Positions 1-7,027 of a DNA stretch of 34,219 nucleotides are shown piece by piece. This DNA comes from JBDTMC01 sp039934475 (GTDB lineage Bacteria > Acidobacteriota > Terriglobia > Bryobacterales > Bryobacteraceae), in the NCBI GenBank assembly GCA_039934475.1, contig JBDTMC010000020.1:1-34219 (forward strand). Reading direction: 5' to 3'. The position numbers were made by a program, and so were the translations under genes. The notes under the pieces are model-generated. The model made no database searches. It was not told where the DNA came from and saw nothing but the letters and a program-made list of their open reading frames with translations. The stretch's first letter is position 1, and each line of letters opens with the position of its first letter.

Positions 1-300
1 TCCGAGATCCGTATCGCGCCGGGCGCCAAACACCTTTACGCCGCCAACCGCCTGCATGACTCCATCGCCTGGTTCACCATTGGGCAGGATGGCACGCTGA
101 CGCTGGCGGGCGAAGAATTGACGCGTGGGGACTACCCGAGAAGCTTCACCATCGACCCGAGCGGCCAGTATCTCTACAGTTGCAATCAACGAGCCGATGC
201 TATCGTCTGCTTCCGGGTGAACCGCCAAACGGGGGCCCTCAGTTTCACCGGGCAGTATACGCCCGTAGGCACGCCGGCGATCGTGTTATTCGCCGTGTAG
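1..300 (+). CDS. Lactonase-family beta-propeller protein, C-terminal fragment
   Basis: The reading frame is open from the window edge to the TAG at 298-300 and encodes the last 99 residues; the start lies outside. The fragment has repeated propeller blades with the pattern G-x-(H/Y)-LY-A-x-N-R (APGAKHLYAANR, then PSGQYLYSCNQ) and ends in TPVGTPAIVLF. Both features are typical of the 6-phosphogluconolactonase/lactonase seven-bladed family (PF10282). Family members either hydrolyse 6-phosphogluconolactone or act on uncharacterised lactones; secreted acidobacterial paralogues are common and their substrates are mostly unknown. It converges on the HEAT-repeat gene with a 2-base gap. Family assignment is good; the enzymatic role is inference. 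Confidence 0.8.
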   Translation, partial: SEIRIAPGAKHLYAANRLHDSIAWFTIGQDGTLTLAGEELTRGDYPRSFTIDPSGQYLYSCNQRADAIVCFRVNRQTGALSFTGQYTPVGTPAIVLFAV

Positions 301-302
301 AC

Positions 303-1001
303 TCATCGCGGACGGCCCGGCGACGTCTCCTCGCGAATGATGGAGTTCATGGCGCCTAATCGCACAGGCTGGGGAACGCCCGCGGCGCTGAGAGATGCGT
401 ACAGCGACAACGCATGGTCCCGTTTACCGTCCACTAGTAAACGCTCCGCGCAAACGAGGGCCGCATCGGCAATCGCCGTTCTGGTGGCACCGGTGGTCTT
501 ATTGAGCGCGGCCAACAACTCCTTGGATGATGGTGTGCCGCCGATACTGCCCAATGCCGCGGCAGAGGCACGCGCGACCTCGACATCGGGGCCATGCATC
601 ATTCTCACAAGCGCGGGTCCCGCTTTCGCGTCGCGGCGCTTGCCGATGGAATTGATTGCACCGATCAGCTGATTGCCCTTCAGTTTCGGCAGTGCGGCGC
701 GCAAGGCTTCATCGGCGGAAGGGTCGGCGATCGGTTCCAGGCCATAGCGCGCATAGGTGCTGAGATGTTCATCGCCAAGCAAAGCAGCCAAGGCGGGCAC
801 GGCTTCTTTTGCTCCCAGTTCGCCGGTCCGCTGGCATGCCTTCGCCTTCTGAAACTGCGGCGCATTCGGGTCAGTCAGAATTCGGATGAGGGCAGCGGCA
901 TCCATCGTCGCAATGCCACCTTCTTGAAACGCGGGCGGCGGCTCTGGCGGTTTGGGCTTCGGGGCCTGGGCAACAGGTGCGGGTGTTGTAGTTTGCTGCA
1001 T
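303..1001 (-). CDS. HEAT-repeat protein
   Basis: The product has 232 residues. The start at 1001 is chosen because AAGGAG lies about 6 bases upstream; the longer reading frame to 1067 runs back into the preceding gene. The N-terminus is rich in proline and alanine (about residues 5-25) with no convincing signal peptide. After it come helical repeats of the HEAT/PBS-lyase type, for example KEAVPALAALLGDEHLSTYA and a GPALVRMMHGPDVEVARASA block, about residues 40-205. Such repeats are protein-protein scaffolds, so no catalytic role is proposed. The start is only 16 bases after the stop of the oxidoreductase gene, so the two are probably co-transcribed and functionally linked. Confidence 0.8.
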   Translation of the reverse strand: MQQTTTPAPVAQAPKPKPPEPPPAFQEGGIATMDAAALIRILTDPNAPQFQKAKACQRTGELGAKEAVPALAALLGDEHLSTYARYGLEPIADPSADEALRAALPKLKGNQLIGAINSIGKRRDAKAGPALVRMMHGPDVEVARASAAALGSIGGTPSSKELLAALNKTTGATRTAIADAALVCAERLLVDGKRDHALSLYASLSAAGVPQPVRLGAMNSIIREETSPGRPR

Positions 1002-1017
1002 CGGGAATCTCCTTCGC

Positions 1018-2295
1018 TCAGACACGCCACGGGTCGCGCATGGCACGCGAGCGCATGCGGTTCGCAATCTCGTCGTTGGTAAACTCGCGCTTGGCCGTAT
1101 CCCACGTCAGAGTTTTACCGCGCTGATACGCAATGAACGCCGCGTGTGAGGTGACATGGGAATTGGCCGCGTTGGCGGCACTCGCCTGCGGTGTCTGGCG
1201 GGTGCGAATGCAGCGCAGCAAATCGCCGACGTGATTCACGAGGGCCAAGCTTGCCGATTCGGTGGGCCGCAGCAGCGGCTTGATGTTGTCGGAACTCTCA
1301 ATACGGGTGGCGTCGCCGGTCTCCACCCAACCCTGATCGCCCTCAATGCGGAAGCTGCAGGAACCAGTCTTCAAGGCGCCATCCCAGCCATCGTCACGCA
1401 TGACCAGGTTCACGCCATTGGCGTACTTACAGTTCACTTTGTAAGGGCCCGTGTTCGTGCCTACCGGCTCATATTCCACGGGTTGTGTATTGTCGAAGCC
1501 TGCTGCCCAATGGCACAGATCGATGGTGTGCGAACCCCACTCGAGGATGCCGCCGCCGTGGAAATCATAGAAGTTGCGCCAGCCTCCGCGTACGTACTCC
1601 GAGTTATAGGGACGCCACGGAGCCGGCCCCAGCCATCGCTCCCAGTCGAGCACCTGTTTCGGGGGCAGTTCTTCTGCCGCCAGCCAGTCGCGGCTTGGTA
1701 GCGGAGGCCAGTTGACGCTGGGGCCTACATTCGCGTAGAGCGTGCGCAGTTTACCAAGCGCACCCGACTTCAGCAGTTCCTTGCATAGTTGGAAGTTGGC
1801 GCCATTGCGGCGCTGGCAACCGGCCTGATAGATGCGGTTGTAGCGCTTAAAGGCATCAGCGAGCGCCCAGCTTTCCTCGATCGACATGGAGCACGGCTTC
1901 TCGCAGTACACATCCTTACCATGTTGTGCCGCGATGATGGCCAAAGGCGTGTGCCAGCGGTCGCCGGTGGCGATCAGAACGGCGTCGATGTCGGTTCGCG
2001 CCAGCAGCGCGTACTGATCGTCGTACATCTGGCACCCGTGGTCGCCATATTTCTGATCGACGGTGGACTTGATGGTTTCGCGCCGTTCATTGCGGACATC
2101 GCAGATGGCGACGAAACGGGCGTCGTTGAAGCTCAACAACTTGCTGAGGACGTGCGCGCCGCGGGAGCCGATCCCGATGCCCCCAAAGACAATCTTGTCG
2201 CTGGGGGCGATAGCGCCAGCGCGCTGGCCGAGCACGAGGCTGGGGACGATCATCGGCGCAACGGCGCTTTTAAGAATCTCTCGTCGGGTAGGCAT
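1018..2295 (-). CDS. Gfo/Idh/MocA-family oxidoreductase with Tat-type signal
   Basis: The product has 425 residues. Its N-terminus TRREILKSAVAPMIVPSLVL is a twin-arginine signal followed by a hydrophobic stretch, so export in folded form with bound NAD(P) is likely. The nucleotide-binding motif GGIGIGSRGAHV is near residues 38-49. The family signature EKPCSMS follows near residue 130, and a C-terminal substrate domain contains WGSHTIDLCHW. These enzymes oxidise or reduce sugars, inositols or related polyols with NAD(P). Acidobacteria and planctomycetes carry many exported paralogues of unknown substrate. No Shine-Dalgarno is evident before the ATG. The HEAT-repeat gene follows in the same direction. 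The family call is firm; the substrate is unknown. Confidence 0.92.
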   Translation of the reverse strand: MPTRREILKSAVAPMIVPSLVLGQRAGAIAPSDKIVFGGIGIGSRGAHVLSKLLSFNDARFVAICDVRNERRETIKSTVDQKYGDHGCQMYDDQYALLARTDIDAVLIATGDRWHTPLAIIAAQHGKDVYCEKPCSMSIEESWALADAFKRYNRIYQAGCQRRNGANFQLCKELLKSGALGKLRTLYANVGPSVNWPPLPSRDWLAAEELPPKQVLDWERWLGPAPWRPYNSEYVRGGWRNFYDFHGGGILEWGSHTIDLCHWAAGFDNTQPVEYEPVGTNTGPYKVNCKYANGVNLVMRDDGWDGALKTGSCSFRIEGDQGWVETGDATRIESSDNIKPLLRPTESASLALVNHVGDLLRCIRTRQTPQASAANAANSHVTSHAAFIAYQRGKTLTWDTAKREFTNDEIANRMRSRAMRDPWRV

Positions 2296-2438
2296 GGCAG
2301 GTTACATAGGAATTCTATACCCGATTGTCCTGCGGGGGGTAGTGATTGATTGAGCCAAAAAACATTATTATTGTCCGCCGATTAATGCGGATCAACGCCT
2401 ATCTGTCCTTTTCATACTGGTAGGATTGTTTGGCGCTC

Positions 2439-3611
2439 ATGAGACGACCACTGATCATCGTCGCTAGCGGGCTGATCGCCATCGTGGGAATTCTTTACGG
2501 CGGCTTTCGGATCGCGGCGAATCACTTGGCGGGGCGCCTTCAGGCAAAGGCGGCTGAGGCTCAGTCAGGCGTTCGAGAGTGGGCTTCGAAGGGCCGCGAT
2601 CCCTCTGCCGTCGTTGCCGTTTTGCAGCAGGTGAAACCAGCGCTCGACGCAGGTGAAACACGTAAGGCGGAAGTGCTTCTCGATCAGGCGCTGCAGATGC
2701 TGCGCACTGCGGCCCAGCCTGGCGACCAATCGCCCCTGCCGGTATATAACGGTGTTGAGGAAACAAGCGATCTCTACATCCGTCCGCAGGCGGTTCTGAT
2801 CGAAGGCTATGACGGCAGCGCGATGGAACCCTTCATCGCGCCGGATGGCCGGTATCTGCTCTTGAATAATGAGAACGACCCCGCGGTGAACACGAACGTG
2901 CATTTCGCCGAGCGCACGGGTAAGCGATCATTCCGCTATCTGGGTGAACTGCCGGGGGTGAATTCGGCGGTACTGGATGCGGTGCCCAGCATGGACAGAT
3001 CCGCGCATTTCTTCTTCACCACCCTACGGGACTACGACCGGACGGGGAACTCTATCTTCACCGGAGATTTCGATGGCAAATCGGTGAGTCATGTTCGCCC
3101 CGCGCCGGGCGATATCAGCCCGGGCACTCCGGGCAGCATCAATATGGATGTCAGCATCAGTCCCGATGGCGAGACGCTCTACATCTCGCGGGCACTGATC
3201 TTTCCCGGTGCGCCCGCGCCGAAGAAGGCGGAGTTGATGGTGGCGCGGCTGAGAGACGGAGCCTTTCACATTGACCCGAACAGTGAGGCCCTCATGAGGA
3301 ACGTCAACACGGGCGCTCTACAGTACGCCCCGAGCATTTCCGCCGACGGGCTGGAATTGTACTTCACGCGGGCGAGCCAGGTGAGGGGCGTGCGCCTTAT
3401 GGTGGCGACGAGAAACTCAGTGAGCGAAGCCTTCGGCGAGCCGCGTGTGTTGTCGGCGTTGACGGGTTTCGTCGAGGCTCCCACGATCACGCTCGACGGC
3501 GGGGAGCTGTTCTATCACAAAAGGGTGGGACAGAAATACGTGATTTATCGCGCTGAGCGCAGGACTCGCCGACCCACTGATATACTACCGGGGAATCGGA
3601 GGCCCTACTAA
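2439..3611 (+). CDS. Membrane-anchored PD40/WD40-like beta-propeller protein
   Basis: From ATG 2439 the product has 390 residues. A TTG at 2430 is also possible, since a GGTAGGA sequence sits 4 bases before it and 13 bases before the ATG. The N-terminus RRPLIIVASGLIAIVGILYG is a membrane anchor or uncleaved signal. A helical region of about 70 residues follows, then propeller blades with PD40-type turns (IAPDGRYLLLNN, ISPDGETLYISR, ISADGLELYFTR, ITLDGGELFYHK). The protein is probably a periplasmic binding or sensing propeller; no catalytic residues are recognised. The stop codon overlaps the next ATG (TAATG), which indicates translational coupling. This gene opens a rightward series of exported proteins. 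Confidence 0.8.
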   Translation: MRRPLIIVASGLIAIVGILYGGFRIAANHLAGRLQAKAAEAQSGVREWASKGRDPSAVVAVLQQVKPALDAGETRKAEVLLDQALQMLRTAAQPGDQSPLPVYNGVEETSDLYIRPQAVLIEGYDGSAMEPFIAPDGRYLLLNNENDPAVNTNVHFAERTGKRSFRYLGELPGVNSAVLDAVPSMDRSAHFFFTTLRDYDRTGNSIFTGDFDGKSVSHVRPAPGDISPGTPGSINMDVSISPDGETLYISRALIFPGAPAPKKAELMVARLRDGAFHIDPNSEALMRNVNTGALQYAPSISADGLELYFTRASQVRGVRLMVATRNSVSEAFGEPRVLSALTGFVEAPTITLDGGELFYHKRVGQKYVIYRAERRTRRPTDILPGNRRPY

Positions 3612-4012
3612 TGTCCCAAGCGAACGTTGAGCTCATTCAAGGCCTATACGCCGCCTTCGCGCGAGGCGATGCCGCCTCTGTCATGGCTGCCATGGATTCC
3701 GGCATTGTTTGGAACGAAGCCGAGAATTTTCCTTACGCCGACCGCAATCCCTATGTGGGTCCGGCCGCTATCGCTGAAGGCGTCTTCTTCCGCCTGATGA
3801 CGGAGTGGGACCAATTCCAGGCACTTCCTTCGGAGATTCTGGATGCAGGCGATACCGTTGTGGCACTCGGGTATTACAAGGCAACGTACAAGGCCACAGG
3901 CGTCCCTCTTAACGCGCAATTCGCCCACATCTGGCGTATCGCGGGCGGAAAGATCACGGGGTTCCAGCAGTACACGGACACCGCTCAGGCTGCGCGCGTG
4001 GTCCACGGTTAA
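3611..4012 (+). CDS. SnoaL-like / NTF2-fold protein
   Basis: The product has 133 residues, a normal length for a single-domain SnoaL/ketosteroid-isomerase-like protein. It starts with the usual pattern NVELIQGLYAAFARGDAASV, has an acidic/aromatic cavity segment (GIVWNEAENFPYADRNPYVG), and ends with WRIAGGKITGFQQYTDT, the family's closing strand. There is no signal peptide, so it should be cytoplasmic. Members include polyketide cyclases, isomerases and many proteins of unknown ligand. The start codon shares one base with the stop of the preceding propeller gene, and the next gene begins 16 bases downstream, so it is part of one transcription unit. Fold assignment is strong; activity is unknown. 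Confidence 0.85.
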   Translation: MSQANVELIQGLYAAFARGDAASVMAAMDSGIVWNEAENFPYADRNPYVGPAAIAEGVFFRLMTEWDQFQALPSEILDAGDTVVALGYYKATYKATGVPLNAQFAHIWRIAGGKITGFQQYTDTAQAARVVHG

Positions 4013-4028
4013 TCAAGGAGATTCCTCT

Positions 4029-5156
4029 ATGTCCCACCTTATGAGCATGGCGTTGGCGATGAATTTGATGGCCGGCTTGCCTCCCTTGATGGCGCAAGCT
4101 CCGGCGCCTTCCGCACGTCCGGCACGCCCGACGCCGCCTACTCGCGATCCGCACACACCGGGGTACGTCGCGGCGAAGGAATTGCCGGACGGCGCCGTTC
4201 CACCGGCTACGGCCGACGGGAATTTCATCATCGGTCCAACGCACAACCCAGTTCCGGAGGTGACCGAGCGGGAAGGCGTGCCACGCGGAGCTGTCTACGA
4301 ATTCACGATGGAGTCGACCGATAGCAAGATCTATCCCGGGATCGCGCGCGAAGCGAACACCTACCCGAAGCCAGACCCGGACAATCCCGCGAAGGTAATC
4401 GTTTCAAGCCACTCTGCCCCTTATACGCGCCACGTGTCTGTCTATGTGCCGAAGCAATACGAACCGGGCACGGCAGCGCCTTTCATCGTCGGCGCCGACG
4501 GGCCGGACAAGATGCTGTTCACCACGCTGGATAATCTGATCGCGCAAAGGCGAGTTCCGGCGATGATCGCGATCTCAATCGGTAACGGCAGTGGCGACGC
4601 CCAAGGCAGCCAGCGCGGCATGGAATACGACACGATGTCGGGCCTCTACGCCGAGTTCGTGGAGAAGGAAGTGCTGCCACTCGTCGAAAAGAAGTACAAC
4701 GTCAAATTGACGAAGGACCCCGAAGGGCGCGCGACGATGGGCGGCAGTTCCGGCGGATCTGCGGCGCTGATTATGGCCTGGTACCACCCGGAACTCTACC
4801 ACCGGGTTCTGACTTACTCCGGCACTTATGTGAACCAGCAATGGCCTGCGAATCCAGCGACGCCGCATGGAGCTTGGGAATTCCATGAACACCTCATCCC
4901 GAATACCCCGATCAAGCCGATACGGCTGTGGTTGGAAATCAGCGACCGGGACAACCTGGGCACTAACGACGACTATCACGATTGGGTGCTGGCCAATGAG
5001 AATATGGCCAAGGTGCTGGCTGCCAAAGGCTATCATTATCAGTTCGTCTTCGCCCGCAACGCCGGTCACACCGACCGCGCCGTGAAACAGCAGACTCTGC
5101 CAGAGGCCTTGGAATACGTCTGGCAAGGCTATCCAATAGCGGGAACGAAGAAGTAG
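4029..5156 (+). CDS. Secreted esterase, enterochelin esterase/esterase D family
   Basis: The start at 4029 is set by AAGGAG at 4015-4020; an upstream in-frame ATG at 3843 lies within the SnoaL gene and is rejected. The product has 375 residues. The N-terminus (about residues 1-22) is hydrophobic and resembles a signal peptide, followed by a proline-rich linker (PSARPARPTPPTRDP). The alpha/beta-hydrolase domain has the nucleophile elbow MGGSSGGSAAL (Ser about 241), a likely Asp in EISDRDN and a likely His in NAGHTDR. The closest known group is the Fes/esterase D family (PF00756), which contains esterases acting on acylated sugars, feruloyl esters or siderophores. It lies between the SnoaL gene and the DUF1080 gene in the same operon-like series. 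Confidence 0.88.
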   Translation: MSHLMSMALAMNLMAGLPPLMAQAPAPSARPARPTPPTRDPHTPGYVAAKELPDGAVPPATADGNFIIGPTHNPVPEVTEREGVPRGAVYEFTMESTDSKIYPGIAREANTYPKPDPDNPAKVIVSSHSAPYTRHVSVYVPKQYEPGTAAPFIVGADGPDKMLFTTLDNLIAQRRVPAMIAISIGNGSGDAQGSQRGMEYDTMSGLYAEFVEKEVLPLVEKKYNVKLTKDPEGRATMGGSSGGSAALIMAWYHPELYHRVLTYSGTYVNQQWPANPATPHGAWEFHEHLIPNTPIKPIRLWLEISDRDNLGTNDDYHDWVLANENMAKVLAAKGYHYQFVFARNAGHTDRAVKQQTLPEALEYVWQGYPIAGTKK

Positions 5157-5176
5157 AGTTCGCTGGGTGCGACTCT
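5155..5176 (+). other. Hairpin overlapping the esterase stop codon
   Basis: AGAGT(T)CGC pairs with GCGACTCT across a TGGGT loop, giving an 8-bp stem with one bulged T. No T-run follows, so it is a poor intrinsic terminator. It could attenuate or process the mRNA between the esterase and DUF1080 genes, or be chance. Confidence 0.25.
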
Positions 5177-5198
5177 CAGGCGCGTTACAGTGGAAGCG

Positions 5199-6155
5199 AT
5201 GCAGAAATTATTCATCGTTGCCGTCGCCGCCGCCGTCCTGCCTTGGACCGTTGCCGCTCAGGACGCAAAGCCTTTTCTTGGACGTTGGGATATGACCGTC
5301 ACTCCCGCCACGGGATCTCCGTATCCGCAGTGGATGGAACTTGTCGAGAAGAACGGCAAGATTGAAGGGCGCGTGCAACCGCGAGGCGGCGGCTGGCTGC
5401 CGATCGACGGTGCGAAAGCCAGTTCCGGGAAGGTTATAGTCGCGGTGTCCTCAGGCAGTGACGGTGCCATTACCTGGGTACTGACTGCGGATGGACCGGA
5501 TCGGCTGACTGGCGTGGAGAAGCGCGGAACGGCCGATGGTCCCACGCTGGTGGGACTGCGGGCTCCGAAGCTGGATCGCCCGATGCCTAAATCGTGGACG
5601 AAACCAAGGGCTATCTTCAATGGGAAAGATCTCAACGGATGGGAACCGATTGGCAACGCGCAAAACAACAAGTGGATTGCCCGCGACGGGGAACTGGTGA
5701 ACGATAATCCTGTTGTGGAAGGCAAGCGCGGTCCAGGCGCGGCGAACTTGAAATCGACCGAGAAGTTCCAGGACTTCAAGCTTCACATTGAGGTGCATTG
5801 TCCCGAGCACGGCAATAGTGGCATCTATCTGCGAGGTCGTTATGAGATCCAAGTGGGTACCGAAGGCGGCTCGCAGCCAACGCACGAAATGGGAGCGGTT
5901 TACAGCCACTATCCTCCGCCTGCGGGCGCGGAACTCGGCTTGGGCAAATGGACTTCGTTCGACATTACTTTTGTCGGCCGGCACGTCACCGTGCTGCGCG
6001 ATGGCAAGGTGTACCACGACAACGTTGAGATCCCCGGTCCCACCGGCGGCGCCTTGGATAGCAACGAGTCTGAACCCGGTCCGTTCTTCCTGCAGGGTGA
6101 TCATCACGGAGTGATCCGCTACCGCAACATCACAGTATCCGTGCCGAAGAAGTAA
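5199..6155 (+). CDS. Secreted DUF1080 / 3-keto-disaccharide hydrolase domain protein
   Basis: From ATG 5199 the product has 318 residues; a GTG at 5190 is an alternative. No Shine-Dalgarno fits, but TACAGT at 5186-5191 is correctly placed as a -10 for a nearly leaderless message at 5199. The signal peptide is MQKLFIVAVAAAVLPWTVAA. Residues about 25-125 form a small beta-rich domain (FLGRWDMTV, then QWMELVEKNGKIEGRV). The DUF1080 jelly-roll domain follows from FNGKDLNGWE (about 140-149) with the family features GNSGIYLRGRYEIQV and GKWTSFDITF. This family includes 3-keto-glycoside hydrolases and is often paired with exported Gfo/Idh/MocA enzymes, one of which is encoded at 1018-2295. The substrate is not determined. 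Confidence 0.9.
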   Translation: MQKLFIVAVAAAVLPWTVAAQDAKPFLGRWDMTVTPATGSPYPQWMELVEKNGKIEGRVQPRGGGWLPIDGAKASSGKVIVAVSSGSDGAITWVLTADGPDRLTGVEKRGTADGPTLVGLRAPKLDRPMPKSWTKPRAIFNGKDLNGWEPIGNAQNNKWIARDGELVNDNPVVEGKRGPGAANLKSTEKFQDFKLHIEVHCPEHGNSGIYLRGRYEIQVGTEGGSQPTHEMGAVYSHYPPPAGAELGLGKWTSFDITFVGRHVTVLRDGKVYHDNVEIPGPTGGALDSNESEPGPFFLQGDHHGVIRYRNITVSVPKK

Positions 6156-6157
6156 CG

Positions 6158-6601
6158 ATGCACAGGCCCACCAGAGCGCCGTGTTTCCTGGTGCTGATGC
6201 TTGTGGTGGGCCTATCGGCCGGTGTTGAAGCGGGATTCCTTAAGATCTGGCAACTGAAAGAGACGGGCGCGCGGATTCCGGACGGCACGCTGCCTTGGAA
6301 AGCCGAGACATTGAGGATGACGGCGGAAGTCCAGGTGCTGCGTTGGTATGCAAATTCCGGCGAGTCAATTGGAGTCGAACGGCTTCGACTGCGTTTTTTG
6401 AAGTACGGTGGCAGCGTCACAGCGTTTATCAACGGCTACCCGCCGCCGCTCCCCGATATCGAACCTGGTGGAGCGGTCGTCCTCCCGCTGCAGGCGAAGA
6501 TGGATGCGGCGTCGCGAGCGTGGGATCTGATTGAGGATTCCGGGGTGCATCTTTGGTGGCTGCCGAAGGTATTCCGAGGCCTCGTGTCGCAGACGTCCTG
6601 A
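6158..6601 (+). CDS. Small exported protein of unknown function
   Basis: The product has 147 residues. The ATG is 2 bases after the stop of the DUF1080 gene, so it is probably translationally coupled. The N-terminus CFLVLMLVVGLSAGVEAG is a signal peptide. The rest, with TLRMTAEVQVLRWYANSGES and an FLKYGGSVTAFINGYPPPL segment, looks like a small beta-rich domain; I do not recognise the family. The C-terminal end (about residues 130-147) overlaps another open frame from 6553, and the true end could have been changed by a frameshift near 6540-6600. The operon context suggests a periplasmic partner of the exported hydrolases. Confidence 0.55.
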   Translation: MHRPTRAPCFLVLMLVVGLSAGVEAGFLKIWQLKETGARIPDGTLPWKAETLRMTAEVQVLRWYANSGESIGVERLRLRFLKYGGSVTAFINGYPPPLPDIEPGGAVVLPLQAKMDAASRAWDLIEDSGVHLWWLPKVFRGLVSQTS

Positions 6602-6804
6602 GTGGGAAGGTTGACGTCAAGGAGTGGTCAGGGCGTCCTGACATGCTGCTGGCGTGGGCCGCGTTACGAAAGCTCAACGCCTCTCCCGATACCGATGAAC
6701 TTCTAATCGCAGCGTGGATAGCGGGCGGCAGCATGGCTGAAGTCACGCGGGCTTCCGGTTTGAAGACCCAGCAGCGAAGTGAGATCGCCGAAGCTACTCC
6801 AATT
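6553..6804 (+). pseudogene. Uncertain open frame upstream of HicB-like segment, possibly a gene remnant
   Basis: An in-frame open stretch runs from GTG-like start 6553 directly into the HicB-like sequence at 6805 without a stop. It contains helical sequence including AAWIAGGSMAEVTRASGLKT, which resembles a helix-turn-helix of transposase or regulator type. There is no good ribosome binding site and it overlaps the end of the preceding gene. It may be part of one 141-residue fused protein, or the remnant of a lost gene. I cannot assign a family. Confidence 0.25.
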
Positions 6805-6978
6805 ATGAAGTTCACAATCGAGTTAGACCGTGAAGTGGATGGCCGCTGGATTGCCGAGGTTCCCGCCCTGAATATCCTGCTGTACGCAAACTCCGAAAAG
6901 GAAGCAATTCAACGAGCTCAGGCGTCCGCACGGGAGATCGTTGTCGACCGCAGCTCCCATGGTAGAGATGGCTCCTGA
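6805..6978 (+). CDS. HicB-like (DUF1902-type) orphan antitoxin-fold protein, short
   Basis: From ATG 6805 the product has 57 residues. MKFTIELDREVDGRWIAEVP and a following SEKEAIQRAQASAREIV segment match the partially formed RNase-H-like fold of the HicB/DUF1902 antitoxin family (beta-beta-beta-alpha). Known HicB antitoxins carry a C-terminal DNA-binding segment and sit next to the HicA mRNA interferase. Here the C-terminal segment is absent and no HicA-like frame exists before or after it, as the next gene is on the opposite strand 49 bases away. It is either a solitary HicB-fold protein or a decayed module. Family recognition is fair; the start and functional state are uncertain. Confidence 0.5.
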   Translation: MKFTIELDREVDGRWIAEVPALNILLYANSEKEAIQRAQASAREIVVDRSSHGRDGS

Positions 6979-6991
6979 CCGGTTGAATGTT

Positions 6992-7027
6992 AGTGACGCT
7001 CCCTGACGGTCGCGGCTCGGTTAGCAC
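6992..7027. repeat. Possible dispersed intergenic (REP-like) element
   Basis: A GC-rich imperfect dyad lies between two convergent genes, with AGTG at one end, CACT at the other and a core around CCCTGACGGTCGCGGCTCGG. It is bracketed by GTTAG direct repeats at 6989-6993 and 7020-7024. I associate such cores with repeated intergenic elements of related genomes from memory only, and no second copy was seen in this window. It could also act as a weak bidirectional terminator. Confidence 0.3.

Noticed and set aside
3843..4028. A longer esterase starting at 3843
   Set aside because: This part overlaps the SnoaL-like gene in another frame; a good ribosome site and a signal peptide support the start at 4029.
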